A stretch of 16,739 nt of DNA from JACQWR01 sp964614365 (GTDB lineage: Bacteria > Desulfobacterota > Syntrophia > Syntrophales > JACQWR01), in contig CAZTLA010000060.1 of assembly GCA_964614365.1 (NCBI GenBank), positions 1 through 16,739 on the forward strand, given 5' to 3'. Under the pieces are notes generated by a model, which did not search any database, was not told the origin of the DNA, and saw only the letters and a list, made by a program, of their open reading frames with translations. Made by a program: the position numbers and the translations under genes. This document shows, piece after piece, positions 8,326-15,815 of this stretch (position 1 is its first letter; each line of letters opens with the position of its first letter).

Positions 8326-9039
8326 ATGGCGAAAATTATCGTAGACGGCAAGAAGATTAACGCAACGGACGGAACGACCGTCCTCACGGCGGCCCGCGAA
8401 CACGGCATCGAGATACCGACCCTCTGTTCCCACGAGTCGCTTGAACAGTCCGGCGCCTGCCGGTTCTGCGTTGTGGAGATCAAGAAGGGCAAGAGATCGA
8501 AAATCGTGACCTCCTGCCTCTACCCGGTGGAAGAGGGTCTGGAGGTGAACACGAAGAGCGAGCGCGTCCTGAACGTGCGCCGACTTGTGTTGCAGCTCCT
8601 GATGGCAAGGAATCCTGCCTCTGACGTGATCAGGGAACTGGCGGAGAAGGCCGGCGTAAGCCCCGAGCCGAGGTTTACGCCCGATAAGGACAAGGGCAAG
8701 TGCATCCTCTGCCGCCAGTGCGTGCGGACCTGCGAGCACATTGTGGGGGTGAGCGCCATCGGGCTGTCCCACCGCGGCTCCCACAAAAAGGTCGGGCCTC
8801 CCTTCGACGAGGATTCCCCGACCTGCATCGGGTGCGGCGCCTGCGTCTACGTGTGTCCCACGGGCCACATCGTCATGCGGGATATTGAGGACGAGCGCAA
8901 GGTATGGGGGCGGACATTCAAGATGCAGGCCTGCAAGGTATGCGGCCGGTATTTTGCCCCCATCGATCAACTGGCATTTATCAGTAAAACGACCGGCGTT
9001 GCGGTGGATAATCTTTCCACCTGTACGAGTTGCCGGTAA
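8326..9039 (+). CDS. Short NuoG/HydA-like Fe-S protein ([2Fe-2S] + 2x[4Fe-4S] + Cys4 tail)
   Basis: This 237-aa electron-transfer subunit resembles only the N-terminal part of NuoG or HydA. A plant-type [2Fe-2S] domain (C34, C45, C48, C64) is followed by a 2x[4Fe-4S] domain (C126, C129, C132, C136; C167, C170, C173, C177). The His-Cys3 cluster motif normally between them is absent, and there is neither a molybdopterin domain nor an H-cluster, so it is not a hydrogenase. The C-terminus adds CKVC (203-206) and ends CTSCR (C233, C236), a likely zinc- or iron-binding knuckle. ATG at 8326 is preferred because AAGGATAGGGAAG precedes it; an in-frame ATG at 8254 would lie inside nuoF's ferredoxin domain. 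It is the last protein gene of the operon. Confidence 0.9.
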   Translation: MAKIIVDGKKINATDGTTVLTAAREHGIEIPTLCSHESLEQSGACRFCVVEIKKGKRSKIVTSCLYPVEEGLEVNTKSERVLNVRRLVLQLLMARNPASDVIRELAEKAGVSPEPRFTPDKDKGKCILCRQCVRTCEHIVGVSAIGLSHRGSHKKVGPPFDEDSPTCIGCGACVYVCPTGHIVMRDIEDERKVWGRTFKMQACKVCGRYFAPIDQLAFISKTTGVAVDNLSTCTSCR

Positions 9040-9047
9040 ATATATAT

Positions 9048-9123
9048 TCCCCAGTAGCTCAGTCGGTAGAGCAGATGGCTGTTAACCATCGGGTCCGTGG
9101 TTCGAGTCCGCGCTGGGGAGCCA
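9048..9123 (+). tRNA. tRNA-Asn (GTT)
   Basis: A full cloverleaf is visible. The acceptor stem TCCCCAG (9048-9054) pairs with CTGGGGA (9113-9119). The D arm GCTC/GAGC spans 9057-9072. The anticodon stem GATGG/CCATC encloses loop CTGTTAA, with anticodon GTT at 9081-9083. The T arm is CGTGG, TTCGAGT, CCGCG (9096-9112). The discriminator is G, and CCA is encoded at 9121-9123. It begins only 8 nt after the stop codon of the Fe-S protein gene and is followed at once by a strong terminator, so it is probably cut from the 3' end of the por-nuo transcript unless a promoter is hidden inside the gene. Confidence 0.97.
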
Positions 9124-9129
9124 AATTGC

Positions 9130-9174
9130 AACATGGGCAGAACTTCCGTTTCTGAGGTTTTGCCCATGTTTTTT
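9130..9174 (+). terminator. Strong intrinsic terminator after tRNA-Asn
   Basis: AACATGGGCA (9130-9139) pairs perfectly with TGCCCATGTT (9161-9170). The stem continues inward with further pairs, including wobbles, to about 17 bp, with a loop of about 7 nt. A T-rich run (TTTTTTATT, overlapping the stem's last bases) follows. It ends the + strand por-nuo-tRNA unit. Confidence 0.85.
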
Positions 9175-9197
9175 ATTAGGGGAATCTTTATCGTCGC

Positions 9198-9216
9198 TTC
9201 AATCATTTTGATTGAA
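9198..9216. repeat. Perfect 8-bp inverted repeat with 3-nt centre
   Basis: TTCAATCA, TTT, TGATTGAA forms an exact inverted repeat just after the tRNA terminator and just before the transposase remnant. It could be debris of an insertion-sequence end or a protein-binding site. No second copy was noticed in the window. Confidence 0.45.
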
Positions 9217-9240
9217 CCAGCAGGAGAAAATATTCAGCGG

Positions 9241-9777
9241 ATGCAAAAAAACACTTGACCGGTGTATTTCCATCTCGAAGAGCATCATTCAGGACGACAC
9301 CTCCTACAGGTCCTCAAGGAGAATCGTTTTGCTCGGCAATACATTGCCCCGGAAAAAGGCATTCAAAAGAGCCGTTTCTTCGAGGACATCAGCTCGCGGG
9401 GACTGGAGCAGATGGTGGAACTCCTTGGGACGCTTTATATGCAAGCGGCCAAGCAAGTTCCCAAAGGAAAACACTTTATCTGCCGCATCAAGGCTTCCAC
9501 CAAAAGGCGCGAACTCAGAAAAAACGATGTCCAGCCCGACGGTATTGTCTTCTCCGATGCCGTGGTTCTTTTGGGAACTCCATACGTCAATCAAACGGAA
9601 AAAGAAGTCCGCTTGGCGGGGTATCGTGCGGCAATCGTCGATTACTGGATTGCCACGGATCGCCACGATCTCTCAGCAGAGCACATTGCTTTTGCCTATA
9701 AGCTCCGATGGAACATCGAGATATTCTTCGGTTGGCGGAAACGCCATCTGAACCAGATTTCCGTACCCCTCAGATGA
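9241..9777 (+). pseudogene. Decayed IS4-type transposase remnant
   Basis: The frame translates to pieces of an IS4-family DDE transposase. An N-terminal-like piece (GRHLLQVLKENRF, GIQKSRFFEDI, SRGLEQMVELLG) is followed without a gap by the late piece GKHFICRIKAS (from about 9466), then VLLGTPYVNQTEKEVRL, YWIATDRHDL, and the signature YKLRWNIEIFFGWRKRHL, which holds the Y-R-E-K motif with the catalytic glutamate. From memory of the family, roughly 70-80 residues carrying the first two catalytic aspartates are missing between the pieces. The frame has a TGA at 9256-9258 near its front. It loses similarity after HL at about 9753, where a full protein would continue. It is therefore inactive. The remnant's last codons run into the 3' end of athS on the other strand. 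Confidence 0.8.
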
Positions 9778-10612
9778 ACAGCACCCCCGCGTTCATGCTT
9801 TCCTTGAGCTCAATCTCAACGGTGATCGGGGCCCTCTCCGCGTAGGCGATCCGAAGTGTATACCTGCCGCTGTTTTTTTCGAGGTTGTCAAACTTGAATT
9901 CTCCGAAATCATCGGTGGTTTGTTCCCCGATGGCCGCGCCCGTTGTATCCAAGAGGGTCACCTGCGCCCCGACGGCGCACTCCTCAACGCCGTCCCGCCG
10001 CACCACGACGCTGCCGCCGATAAAGCAGCGGCTATAGCGGTAGAGGTTTTTATAATAGACGCGCGGAGAGGTTTTCCATTCCGGCTTATAGACTTCGAGC
10101 TTTTCGGCGGCGATGATCTTTTGTGCCTGGGCGTCCTCGATATGGCGCAGGCCGAGCGCGCCCGTGGGGCAGGACTGGACGCAGCGGGTCTGGGTCCAGC
10201 CGCCGTCGAGCAGGTGGGCGCAGAGGGTGCATTTCTGCGGAAGGTCGAGGGATTCATTCCACCGGATGGCGCCATAGGGGCAGGCATGGACGAGATGCGG
10301 CTGCCCTTTTGCCTTGACCGGGTCGATCAGCACGATGCCGTCCGGCCGCCGGTATATGGCGCCGTCCCGGGCCGCCCTGAGGCAGGGGGCGTCTGCGCAG
10401 TGCATGCAGGGGGCGGGCAGGTAGGCCACATCGATCAGGGGATACTGTCCTCGTTCCCTGCTGCCGATAGCGATCCAGGTCGGCCCCTGATCAGGCTGGG
10501 GCGCCGCATATCCCGGCCAGTCATTGCCCACGTGTTCGTCCTTGCACGACAAAAAGCAATTGTTGCAGTTTTCGCATTTCTCGATATCTATGACGAGCAT
10601 CCATTTTTTCAT
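9770..10612 (-). CDS. athS: Transhydroxylase-type small (beta) Fe-S subunit
   Basis: This 280-aa protein closely resembles the small subunit of pyrogallol-phloroglucinol transhydroxylase. Twelve cysteines sit in ferredoxin-like positions (13, 16, 19, 23; 69, 72, 77, 111; 128, 131, 144, 148), enough for three [4Fe-4S] clusters. The usual DMSO-reductase-family beta subunit has sixteen for four. Shared stretches I recall include IDPxKAKG, QKCTLCAHLLD and KPRVYYKNLYR. After about residue 190 comes a beta-sandwich of the CnaB/carboxypeptidase-regulatory type (GAQVTLLD, DDFGEFKFDNL), also present in the known enzyme. There is no membrane segment and no signal peptide. ATG lies 1 nt after the athL stop, with a GGAG site, so translation is coupled. 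The C-terminus looks complete despite the transposon debris 17 nt away. Confidence 0.88.
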   Translation of the reverse strand: MKKWMLVIDIEKCENCNNCFLSCKDEHVGNDWPGYAAPQPDQGPTWIAIGSRERGQYPLIDVAYLPAPCMHCADAPCLRAARDGAIYRRPDGIVLIDPVKAKGQPHLVHACPYGAIRWNESLDLPQKCTLCAHLLDGGWTQTRCVQSCPTGALGLRHIEDAQAQKIIAAEKLEVYKPEWKTSPRVYYKNLYRYSRCFIGGSVVVRRDGVEECAVGAQVTLLDTTGAAIGEQTTDDFGEFKFDNLEKNSGRYTLRIAYAERAPITVEIELKESMNAGVLFI

Positions 10613-10613
10613 G

Positions 10614-13604
10614 TCAGCTCTCCGACCATTTCTCGATTTGCACGAGACAGGAATTTGCGGCGAAGCTGTGCGATTTCTTGATCATGGGCCGGCTCGGCGT
10701 GAGGATATTCATGCATCCGCCGCGGTCCGGCGAGGACCCGGGCTCGCCTAGGGGATCATAAACCGCCGAAGATTCATAGGAGTGCACCGTGCCGGGACGG
10801 ATCCGCTGGGTCACCTGCGCCGCGCAGATCACCGCCCCCCGGTCATTGAAGACCTTGACGAGGTCGTTCTCCCCGATCCCCCGCGCCCCGGCGTCCTGAG
10901 CGCTGATCCGGACGATCCAGTAGCGGTACCCGTCGATAAGCACCCGATGGTCCCTGATATCGTTGACCCAGCTGTGCTTGCCGTCACCCATGGTGTGGAA
11001 GCTGTAGCGCGGATGGGGGGTGATGAGCTGCAGGGGGTACTTCCGGGTGAGGTCCGTCGTATGATGGCCCTCCCAGGAGGGGATGTGTTTCGTCATGACG
11101 GGCCGCTCCGGGTCGTCGGGATCGAATCGCTCCAGACTGGAGCAGACAAATTCGAGTTTCCCCGATTGGGTCTGCAAGCCCTTGAACACCTGCCCCGTGT
11201 AGTCGGCGGGGAGCGGCGCGATTTCCGGGGTGTCCTTGAGCCGGTCCTCCGCAAAGGACCGGAACGAAACGGGGTCCCTCATCCCTTCCTTGGGCGCCGG
11301 CACGACATAATAACCCCGCTTGAGAAACTCCTTCCAGGGAATGACCTTCGGAAGATCCGTGCCGTCGAAGAGACGCCTGCACCAGTCGAATTCCGTGACG
11401 CCTTCCGAAAACATCGCCGAGAACCCCAGGCGCTTGGCGATCTCGAGGAAGATCTGGAAGTCGGATTTCGATTCCCCCAGGGGCTCGATGCATTTATGCT
11501 GCATGAGAGCCACGCGGTGGTTGCACTGATTGAAGCTGTGCTGGATATAACCGCCGCAGTTGGCAAACTCACTTATGTCCCAGCGTTCGAAGCTTGTGCA
11601 GGCGGGCAGGATAACGTCGGCGAATTTTGCCTCTCCCTCGAACCAGATGGACTGGTTCACCACGAACTCGAGGTTTTCCGACCGGTACGCATGCACGTAG
11701 CGGTTGGTCTCCGCCATGGTGCCGATGTGGGACCCCCCGTACTTGTAATACATGCGGACCGGCGAATAACCGGGCGCGGGATAATCAAAGCGTCGGAACT
11801 GTCCTTCAATAGTCTTGGCGTCGGTGGGATAGCCGGAGGTATGACCGTCGAGGATTGCCTCGGGAATGTTGAGCCGCGGCACCTGCTGATAGACCGTGTT
11901 GACTGTAGGCAGTTGGGGCATCCGGTTATAAAGGCTCACGCCCAGTGCCGTGCCGCCAAGGTCGCCCGACAAACCGCCTTCGGCATAGCCCGGAAAATAG
12001 AAACCCGTGTCAATGGGTGTACCCTGCTGCATGCCGCCCATGTTCACGCCCGGCTTGCCCAGCCCCTGCATCGCCATGAGGCAGACCATGGAGCGGGCCC
12101 ATTCGTTGCCCGTGGCGCAGCGGCAGGCGCTGCCGAAACCGGACAGGCCCCCCGCGGCAAGGTATGTCTTTCTGGTTCCCCACTGTCTGGCCAGGGCCCT
12201 TACTTCCCTGGCCGGGATGCCTGCCTCTCCTTCCTGCCATTCGGGGGTCTTGGGAATTCCGTCTTCCTTGCCCAGAATGTAGTCTTTCCATCGATCGAAC
12301 CCTTGGGTCCGTTCGGCAACGTATTCTTTGTCGTAGAGGCCTTCCGTGATCCAGACGTAGGCGACGGCCAGGCCCAGAGAATTGCCCGTTGCGGGCCTTG
12401 GCGCGAGCCATTTACCGCCCAGGAGGGCCGCCGTGTGGTTGTAAAAGGGATCGATGTGCACCATCGGGATGCCCAGCTCTTTGAGCCATTGGCGTCGCAC
12501 GGTGCCTTCGAAGGCGGCATAGACGCCGCTGGTCGCTTCCGGATCGCTCGACCAGAAAACCACCATCTCGCATTCTTTGAGGCAATCCTCTACCGTGCCG
12601 TAACTCTCCGGGGCGCCGAGGTGCATGCTCTGGCCCCAATGGTGCATGGCCCCCCAGTACCATCCTTCCCAACTGTCGGGATTGTGGACGACGGGGGTCC
12701 AGCCGATGTGGTTGAAGAAACGTAGCCGCGCGCTGAGCCAGTATCCCAGCACTCCCCACAGATGGTGGGAGCCGCTGCCGTTCATGATGGCTCCCGGGCC
12801 GTGGTCTTTCTTGACCCGCTTGATCTCACCGGCCACGATATCCAGGGCCTCTTCCCAACTGATGCGGACATAACCCGAAACGCCCCGGTTGCGGCAGTTC
12901 CGATCGCCACCGGGGTCGAAATCGACCCGCTTTATGGGGTAAAGCAGCCGGTCCGGCGAATAGATCATGGATTTGAAGACGAGGGTGTGGGGCGAAACGG
13001 TCGTCCGACGCGGAGGGGTGAAGGTCTTTCCCCGGGCGTGGATGGTCCAGGGGGGCGCATCCCGGTCGTCGAAATCGATGGGGGTGATGCGGATGATCCT
13101 GCCTTCCTTCACGTAGACGAAAACCGGGCCGCCGTTGGTGTTCGTCGTGTACCTCATGACGCCCGCGGATACCTCGGTTCCGTACTTCACGCCGGCGTTC
13201 TGCATGAAGCTCAGCGTCTCCATCCACCACCAGCTCAGTTCCTCGGGGCCCTCCATGCCCAACTGGAAATTTTTCATGGCGTTGATCGTGGCGAGCTGGT
13301 CGCGGGGCGGCACAAGCATGTCCAGCGCCACCAGGGCGTTGCCGAAGGTGATGGCGACGTCCGGAGCGGCATGAATGCCGCTGCCGGACAGCACCCTGCC
13401 GTCCCGGATAGTATAATATCGGCCGCGGGAATGGTCCTTGAGGCTGATCTGAACCGTGAGGTTTTTCTCCCGGAGGCGTTCCTTGAAGAACGCAAATCTG
13501 ATCGCCGTGTACGCAAGCGTCATCCTGAGGCAAAACAGCACGATGGAGAAGATCAGGTTCGCCAGTGTTTCCGATTTTGCCAATGCCTTTACGATTGTTT
13601 TCAT
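10614..13604 (-). CDS. athL: Transhydroxylase-type molybdopterin large (alpha) subunit with N-terminal SCP2-like extension
   Basis: This is a DMSO-reductase-superfamily molybdoenzyme, 996 aa. Residues from about 145 on closely follow, from memory, pyrogallol-phloroglucinol transhydroxylase of Pelobacter acidigallici, including GGPVFVYVK, NPDSWEGW, FPGYAEGG, NQSIWFEGE, ERWDISEFANC, HTMGDGK and SYESSAVYDPLG. With a constant offset of 136, the recalled active-site residues His144, Asp174, Ser175 (Mo ligand) and Tyr404 fall on H280, D310, S311 and Y540. As in that enzyme, no N-terminal Fe-S motif is present. The odd part is residues 1-140: a hydrophobic helix (about 14-40, containing R27 and R36), then a domain resembling SCP2 lipid/hydrophobic-ligand-binding proteins (DVAITFGNALVALDMLVP, LATINAMKNFQLGMEGPEEL). 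There is no twin-arginine signal. Substrate unproven: a polyhydroxybenzene transhydroxylase or a resorcinol-hydroxylase-like enzyme. Confidence 0.88.
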   Translation of the reverse strand: MKTIVKALAKSETLANLIFSIVLFCLRMTLAYTAIRFAFFKERLREKNLTVQISLKDHSRGRYYTIRDGRVLSGSGIHAAPDVAITFGNALVALDMLVPPRDQLATINAMKNFQLGMEGPEELSWWWMETLSFMQNAGVKYGTEVSAGVMRYTTNTNGGPVFVYVKEGRIIRITPIDFDDRDAPPWTIHARGKTFTPPRRTTVSPHTLVFKSMIYSPDRLLYPIKRVDFDPGGDRNCRNRGVSGYVRISWEEALDIVAGEIKRVKKDHGPGAIMNGSGSHHLWGVLGYWLSARLRFFNHIGWTPVVHNPDSWEGWYWGAMHHWGQSMHLGAPESYGTVEDCLKECEMVVFWSSDPEATSGVYAAFEGTVRRQWLKELGIPMVHIDPFYNHTAALLGGKWLAPRPATGNSLGLAVAYVWITEGLYDKEYVAERTQGFDRWKDYILGKEDGIPKTPEWQEGEAGIPAREVRALARQWGTRKTYLAAGGLSGFGSACRCATGNEWARSMVCLMAMQGLGKPGVNMGGMQQGTPIDTGFYFPGYAEGGLSGDLGGTALGVSLYNRMPQLPTVNTVYQQVPRLNIPEAILDGHTSGYPTDAKTIEGQFRRFDYPAPGYSPVRMYYKYGGSHIGTMAETNRYVHAYRSENLEFVVNQSIWFEGEAKFADVILPACTSFERWDISEFANCGGYIQHSFNQCNHRVALMQHKCIEPLGESKSDFQIFLEIAKRLGFSAMFSEGVTEFDWCRRLFDGTDLPKVIPWKEFLKRGYYVVPAPKEGMRDPVSFRSFAEDRLKDTPEIAPLPADYTGQVFKGLQTQSGKLEFVCSSLERFDPDDPERPVMTKHIPSWEGHHTTDLTRKYPLQLITPHPRYSFHTMGDGKHSWVNDIRDHRVLIDGYRYWIVRISAQDAGARGIGENDLVKVFNDRGAVICAAQVTQRIRPGTVHSYESSAVYDPLGEPGSSPDRGGCMNILTPSRPMIKKSHSFAANSCLVQIEKWSES

Positions 13605-13613
13605 CTGCTCCCG

Positions 13614-15815
13614 CTACACGCCTTTTTTCTTCAGCGCCTCCAGCACGTTTTTGGGATCCAGGGGAAGGCGCCGTACGCGCGCGCCCGTCGCATGGAAGAG
13701 CGCATTGGCGACGGCGGGAGCGAGGGCGGGAACGCCCAATTCGCCGATGCCGCCGATCTTTTCGGCGCTCTTGACAATATGCACTTCTATCGCCGGCGTT
13801 TCGCTCATCCTCAATAACTTGTAGTCGCCGAAGTTCGATGATTTGACGCCGCCCTTCTCGAAGTGAATCACTTCTTTCAACACGGTGCCGAGAGCGAGAA
13901 GCACCCCGCTTTGGATCTGGGCAACCACGTTATCGGGATTTACCACGGGGCCGCAATCAACGGCAACAACGACCCGGTCAACCCTGAAGGCGCCGGTTGT
14001 TTCATTGACGGAGATTTCCGCCACTTGCGCCGTGGAGGTGCCGAAGCAGGTGTGCTGGGCTATGCCCCGGCCCTTTCCTTTGGGCATCGGTTTTCCCCAC
14101 CCCGCTTTCTCGGCCGCAGTCTGCAAGACGCGCCTGGCGCGCATGTGGTTGGCGAGAAGCGGCAGGCGAAACTCGACGGGGTCTTTGCCCGCGGCGCGGG
14201 CCAGTTCATCCAGAAAGCACTCGGTTATAAACGCATTCGGGGCATTCTGGACGGAACGCCAGGGACAGACGGGGATCGGGAGATCGGAAAGCCACTGCTC
14301 CAGATAATAGTTCGGAAACTCGTAGGCCGTCTTACTGAATGTGGGCGTCTTGTCCCAGTCGTAGATGCCCCAGAGGCTGTAAATGTCGACACCATCCTTG
14401 ATATTGGCCGGGTTTGAGAACCTCAAGATGGAGGAACAGGCAACCTTGTGCGACCAGCCGACCACCTGGCCCTGCGCGTCGAGGCCGGCCTGAATCTTCT
14501 GGCATGTGCCGGCCCGAAAGAAGTGATTCTGGATGTCTTCCTCTCTCGTCCAGACCACTTTTACCGGCTTGCCGACGGCCTTGGAGGCGGAGACCGCGTC
14601 CACTACCCATTCGCTGCGGGAGCGCCTGCCGAAACCGCACCCGAGCAGGGTCGTGTGAACGTGAACTTTGTCCGGAGGAAGCTTCGTCAGTCCTGCCGCC
14701 GTCATACGGGTTCCGGTCTGGCTCTGCGTCGGGACCCAGATATCGCACCGGTCCTCCTGCACATGCGCCGTGCAGTTCAGCGGCTCCATCGGGGCATGGG
14801 CAACAAAGGGCACGTAATAGACCGCCTCGACCTTCTTCCGGGCTTCGGAGAGAGCGGTCTTGGCATCCCCTTTCGTCGCCGGCGCCACCGCGGCGCCCTG
14901 TTTGTCGAGACCATCCATAAAATGCTTTTCGATCGACTCGTCGTTCATGTCGGGATGGCTCCCGGCGCTCCACTGTACCTTCAAAGCGTCCCGACCTTTC
15001 AATGCCGCCGCCGTCGAATCCGCGATGACGGCAATACCGTTGGGCGTGGGGGCCACCTTCCGCACGCCCTTGATTGCCAGCGCCGCCTTTTCGTCATAGG
15101 AGCCGGGTTTTGCCCCATACTGCGGCGGCCGCGCGATGACCGCGATCAGCATATCCGGGACATTGACATCAAGTCCATACACAGCCGTGCCGGCAACCTT
15201 ATCCGGAATATCCAGACGGGCCATAGGCTTGCCTATATACCGGAATTCGCTTTCCTTCTTGAGCTGCGGATCTTGTGGAATCGGCAACTCCGAGGCCTTG
15301 CGGCAGAGCTGACCGTAGGTAAGAGTGCGACCAGTCTTCTTATTCTTGACCACGCCCTTGGAAGCCTCACAGTCTCCTTCCGAAGCCTTCCAGGTTTCGG
15401 CAGCGGCCTTGACGAGCATCATCCGTCCTGCCGCTCCGGCCTTCCGCAGGGGCTCATAGAATCCTCTCACGCTGGCGCTCCCCACCGTGACCTGGGCGCC
15501 GAAAACCGGGTTTTTGTAAGCATCGCCGGCCGGCGCCTGTTTGACACGGATCTGCTTCCAGTCCGCTTCCAGCTCATCCGCAACGATCATAGACAGAGCG
15601 GTCCTCACTCCCTGTCCCATCTCCGAGTTGGGTATGCTGACGGTCACCAGATTATCCGATGTGACCTCGAAAAACGCACCGGGCGCAAAGACAGCCTTTT
15701 CCATCTCTTTGGCATTGAGAAGCCTGATTCCGAAAGGGGTGATCGAAACGGCTATGGTCATGCCCGCAGCCGCCAAAGATCCCTTGAGAAAATCACGACG
15801 CGATAGAGATTTCAT
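13614..15815 (-). CDS. iorB: Xanthine-dehydrogenase-family molybdopterin subunit, Tat-exported (IorB-like)
   Basis: This is the large subunit of a two-subunit molybdenum hydroxylase of the isoquinoline 1-oxidoreductase/nicotinate dehydrogenase/membrane aldehyde dehydrogenase type, 733 aa. The N-terminus SRRDFLKG with RR at 6-7, followed by a hydrophobic stretch, is a twin-arginine signal, so the folded enzyme is predicted to be exported. The duplicated MoCo-binding fold is visible with PNSEMGQG, PTQSQTG, GCGFGRR, VCPWRSV and the C-terminal GGIGELGVPALAPAVANA. The last contains the expected catalytic glutamate, E692. No FAD subunit is encoded, as usual for this subfamily; no cytochrome c partner is seen in the window either. 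It overlaps iorA by 4 nt and ends 9 nt before athL. Substrate unknown: N-heterocycles or aldehydes are family precedents. Confidence 0.9.
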   Translation of the reverse strand: MKSLSRRDFLKGSLAAAGMTIAVSITPFGIRLLNAKEMEKAVFAPGAFFEVTSDNLVTVSIPNSEMGQGVRTALSMIVADELEADWKQIRVKQAPAGDAYKNPVFGAQVTVGSASVRGFYEPLRKAGAAGRMMLVKAAAETWKASEGDCEASKGVVKNKKTGRTLTYGQLCRKASELPIPQDPQLKKESEFRYIGKPMARLDIPDKVAGTAVYGLDVNVPDMLIAVIARPPQYGAKPGSYDEKAALAIKGVRKVAPTPNGIAVIADSTAAALKGRDALKVQWSAGSHPDMNDESIEKHFMDGLDKQGAAVAPATKGDAKTALSEARKKVEAVYYVPFVAHAPMEPLNCTAHVQEDRCDIWVPTQSQTGTRMTAAGLTKLPPDKVHVHTTLLGCGFGRRSRSEWVVDAVSASKAVGKPVKVVWTREEDIQNHFFRAGTCQKIQAGLDAQGQVVGWSHKVACSSILRFSNPANIKDGVDIYSLWGIYDWDKTPTFSKTAYEFPNYYLEQWLSDLPIPVCPWRSVQNAPNAFITECFLDELARAAGKDPVEFRLPLLANHMRARRVLQTAAEKAGWGKPMPKGKGRGIAQHTCFGTSTAQVAEISVNETTGAFRVDRVVVAVDCGPVVNPDNVVAQIQSGVLLALGTVLKEVIHFEKGGVKSSNFGDYKLLRMSETPAIEVHIVKSAEKIGGIGELGVPALAPAVANALFHATGARVRRLPLDPKNVLEALKKKGV

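Noticed and set aside
8326..9039. [FeFe] hydrogenase catalytic subunit
   Set aside because: The N-terminal Fe-S domains resemble HydA, but there are no H-cluster motifs and the protein ends at 237 residues.
10782..12725. Long + strand open frame (647 codons) opposite athL
   Set aside because: It is antisense to a gene with unmistakable family motifs, has no recognisable domain, and such frames are common opposite GC-rich genes.
14448..15806. Long + strand open frame (452 codons) opposite iorB
   Set aside because: Antisense shadow of the Tat-signal-bearing molybdopterin subunit; Arg/Leu/Gly-rich with no motif.
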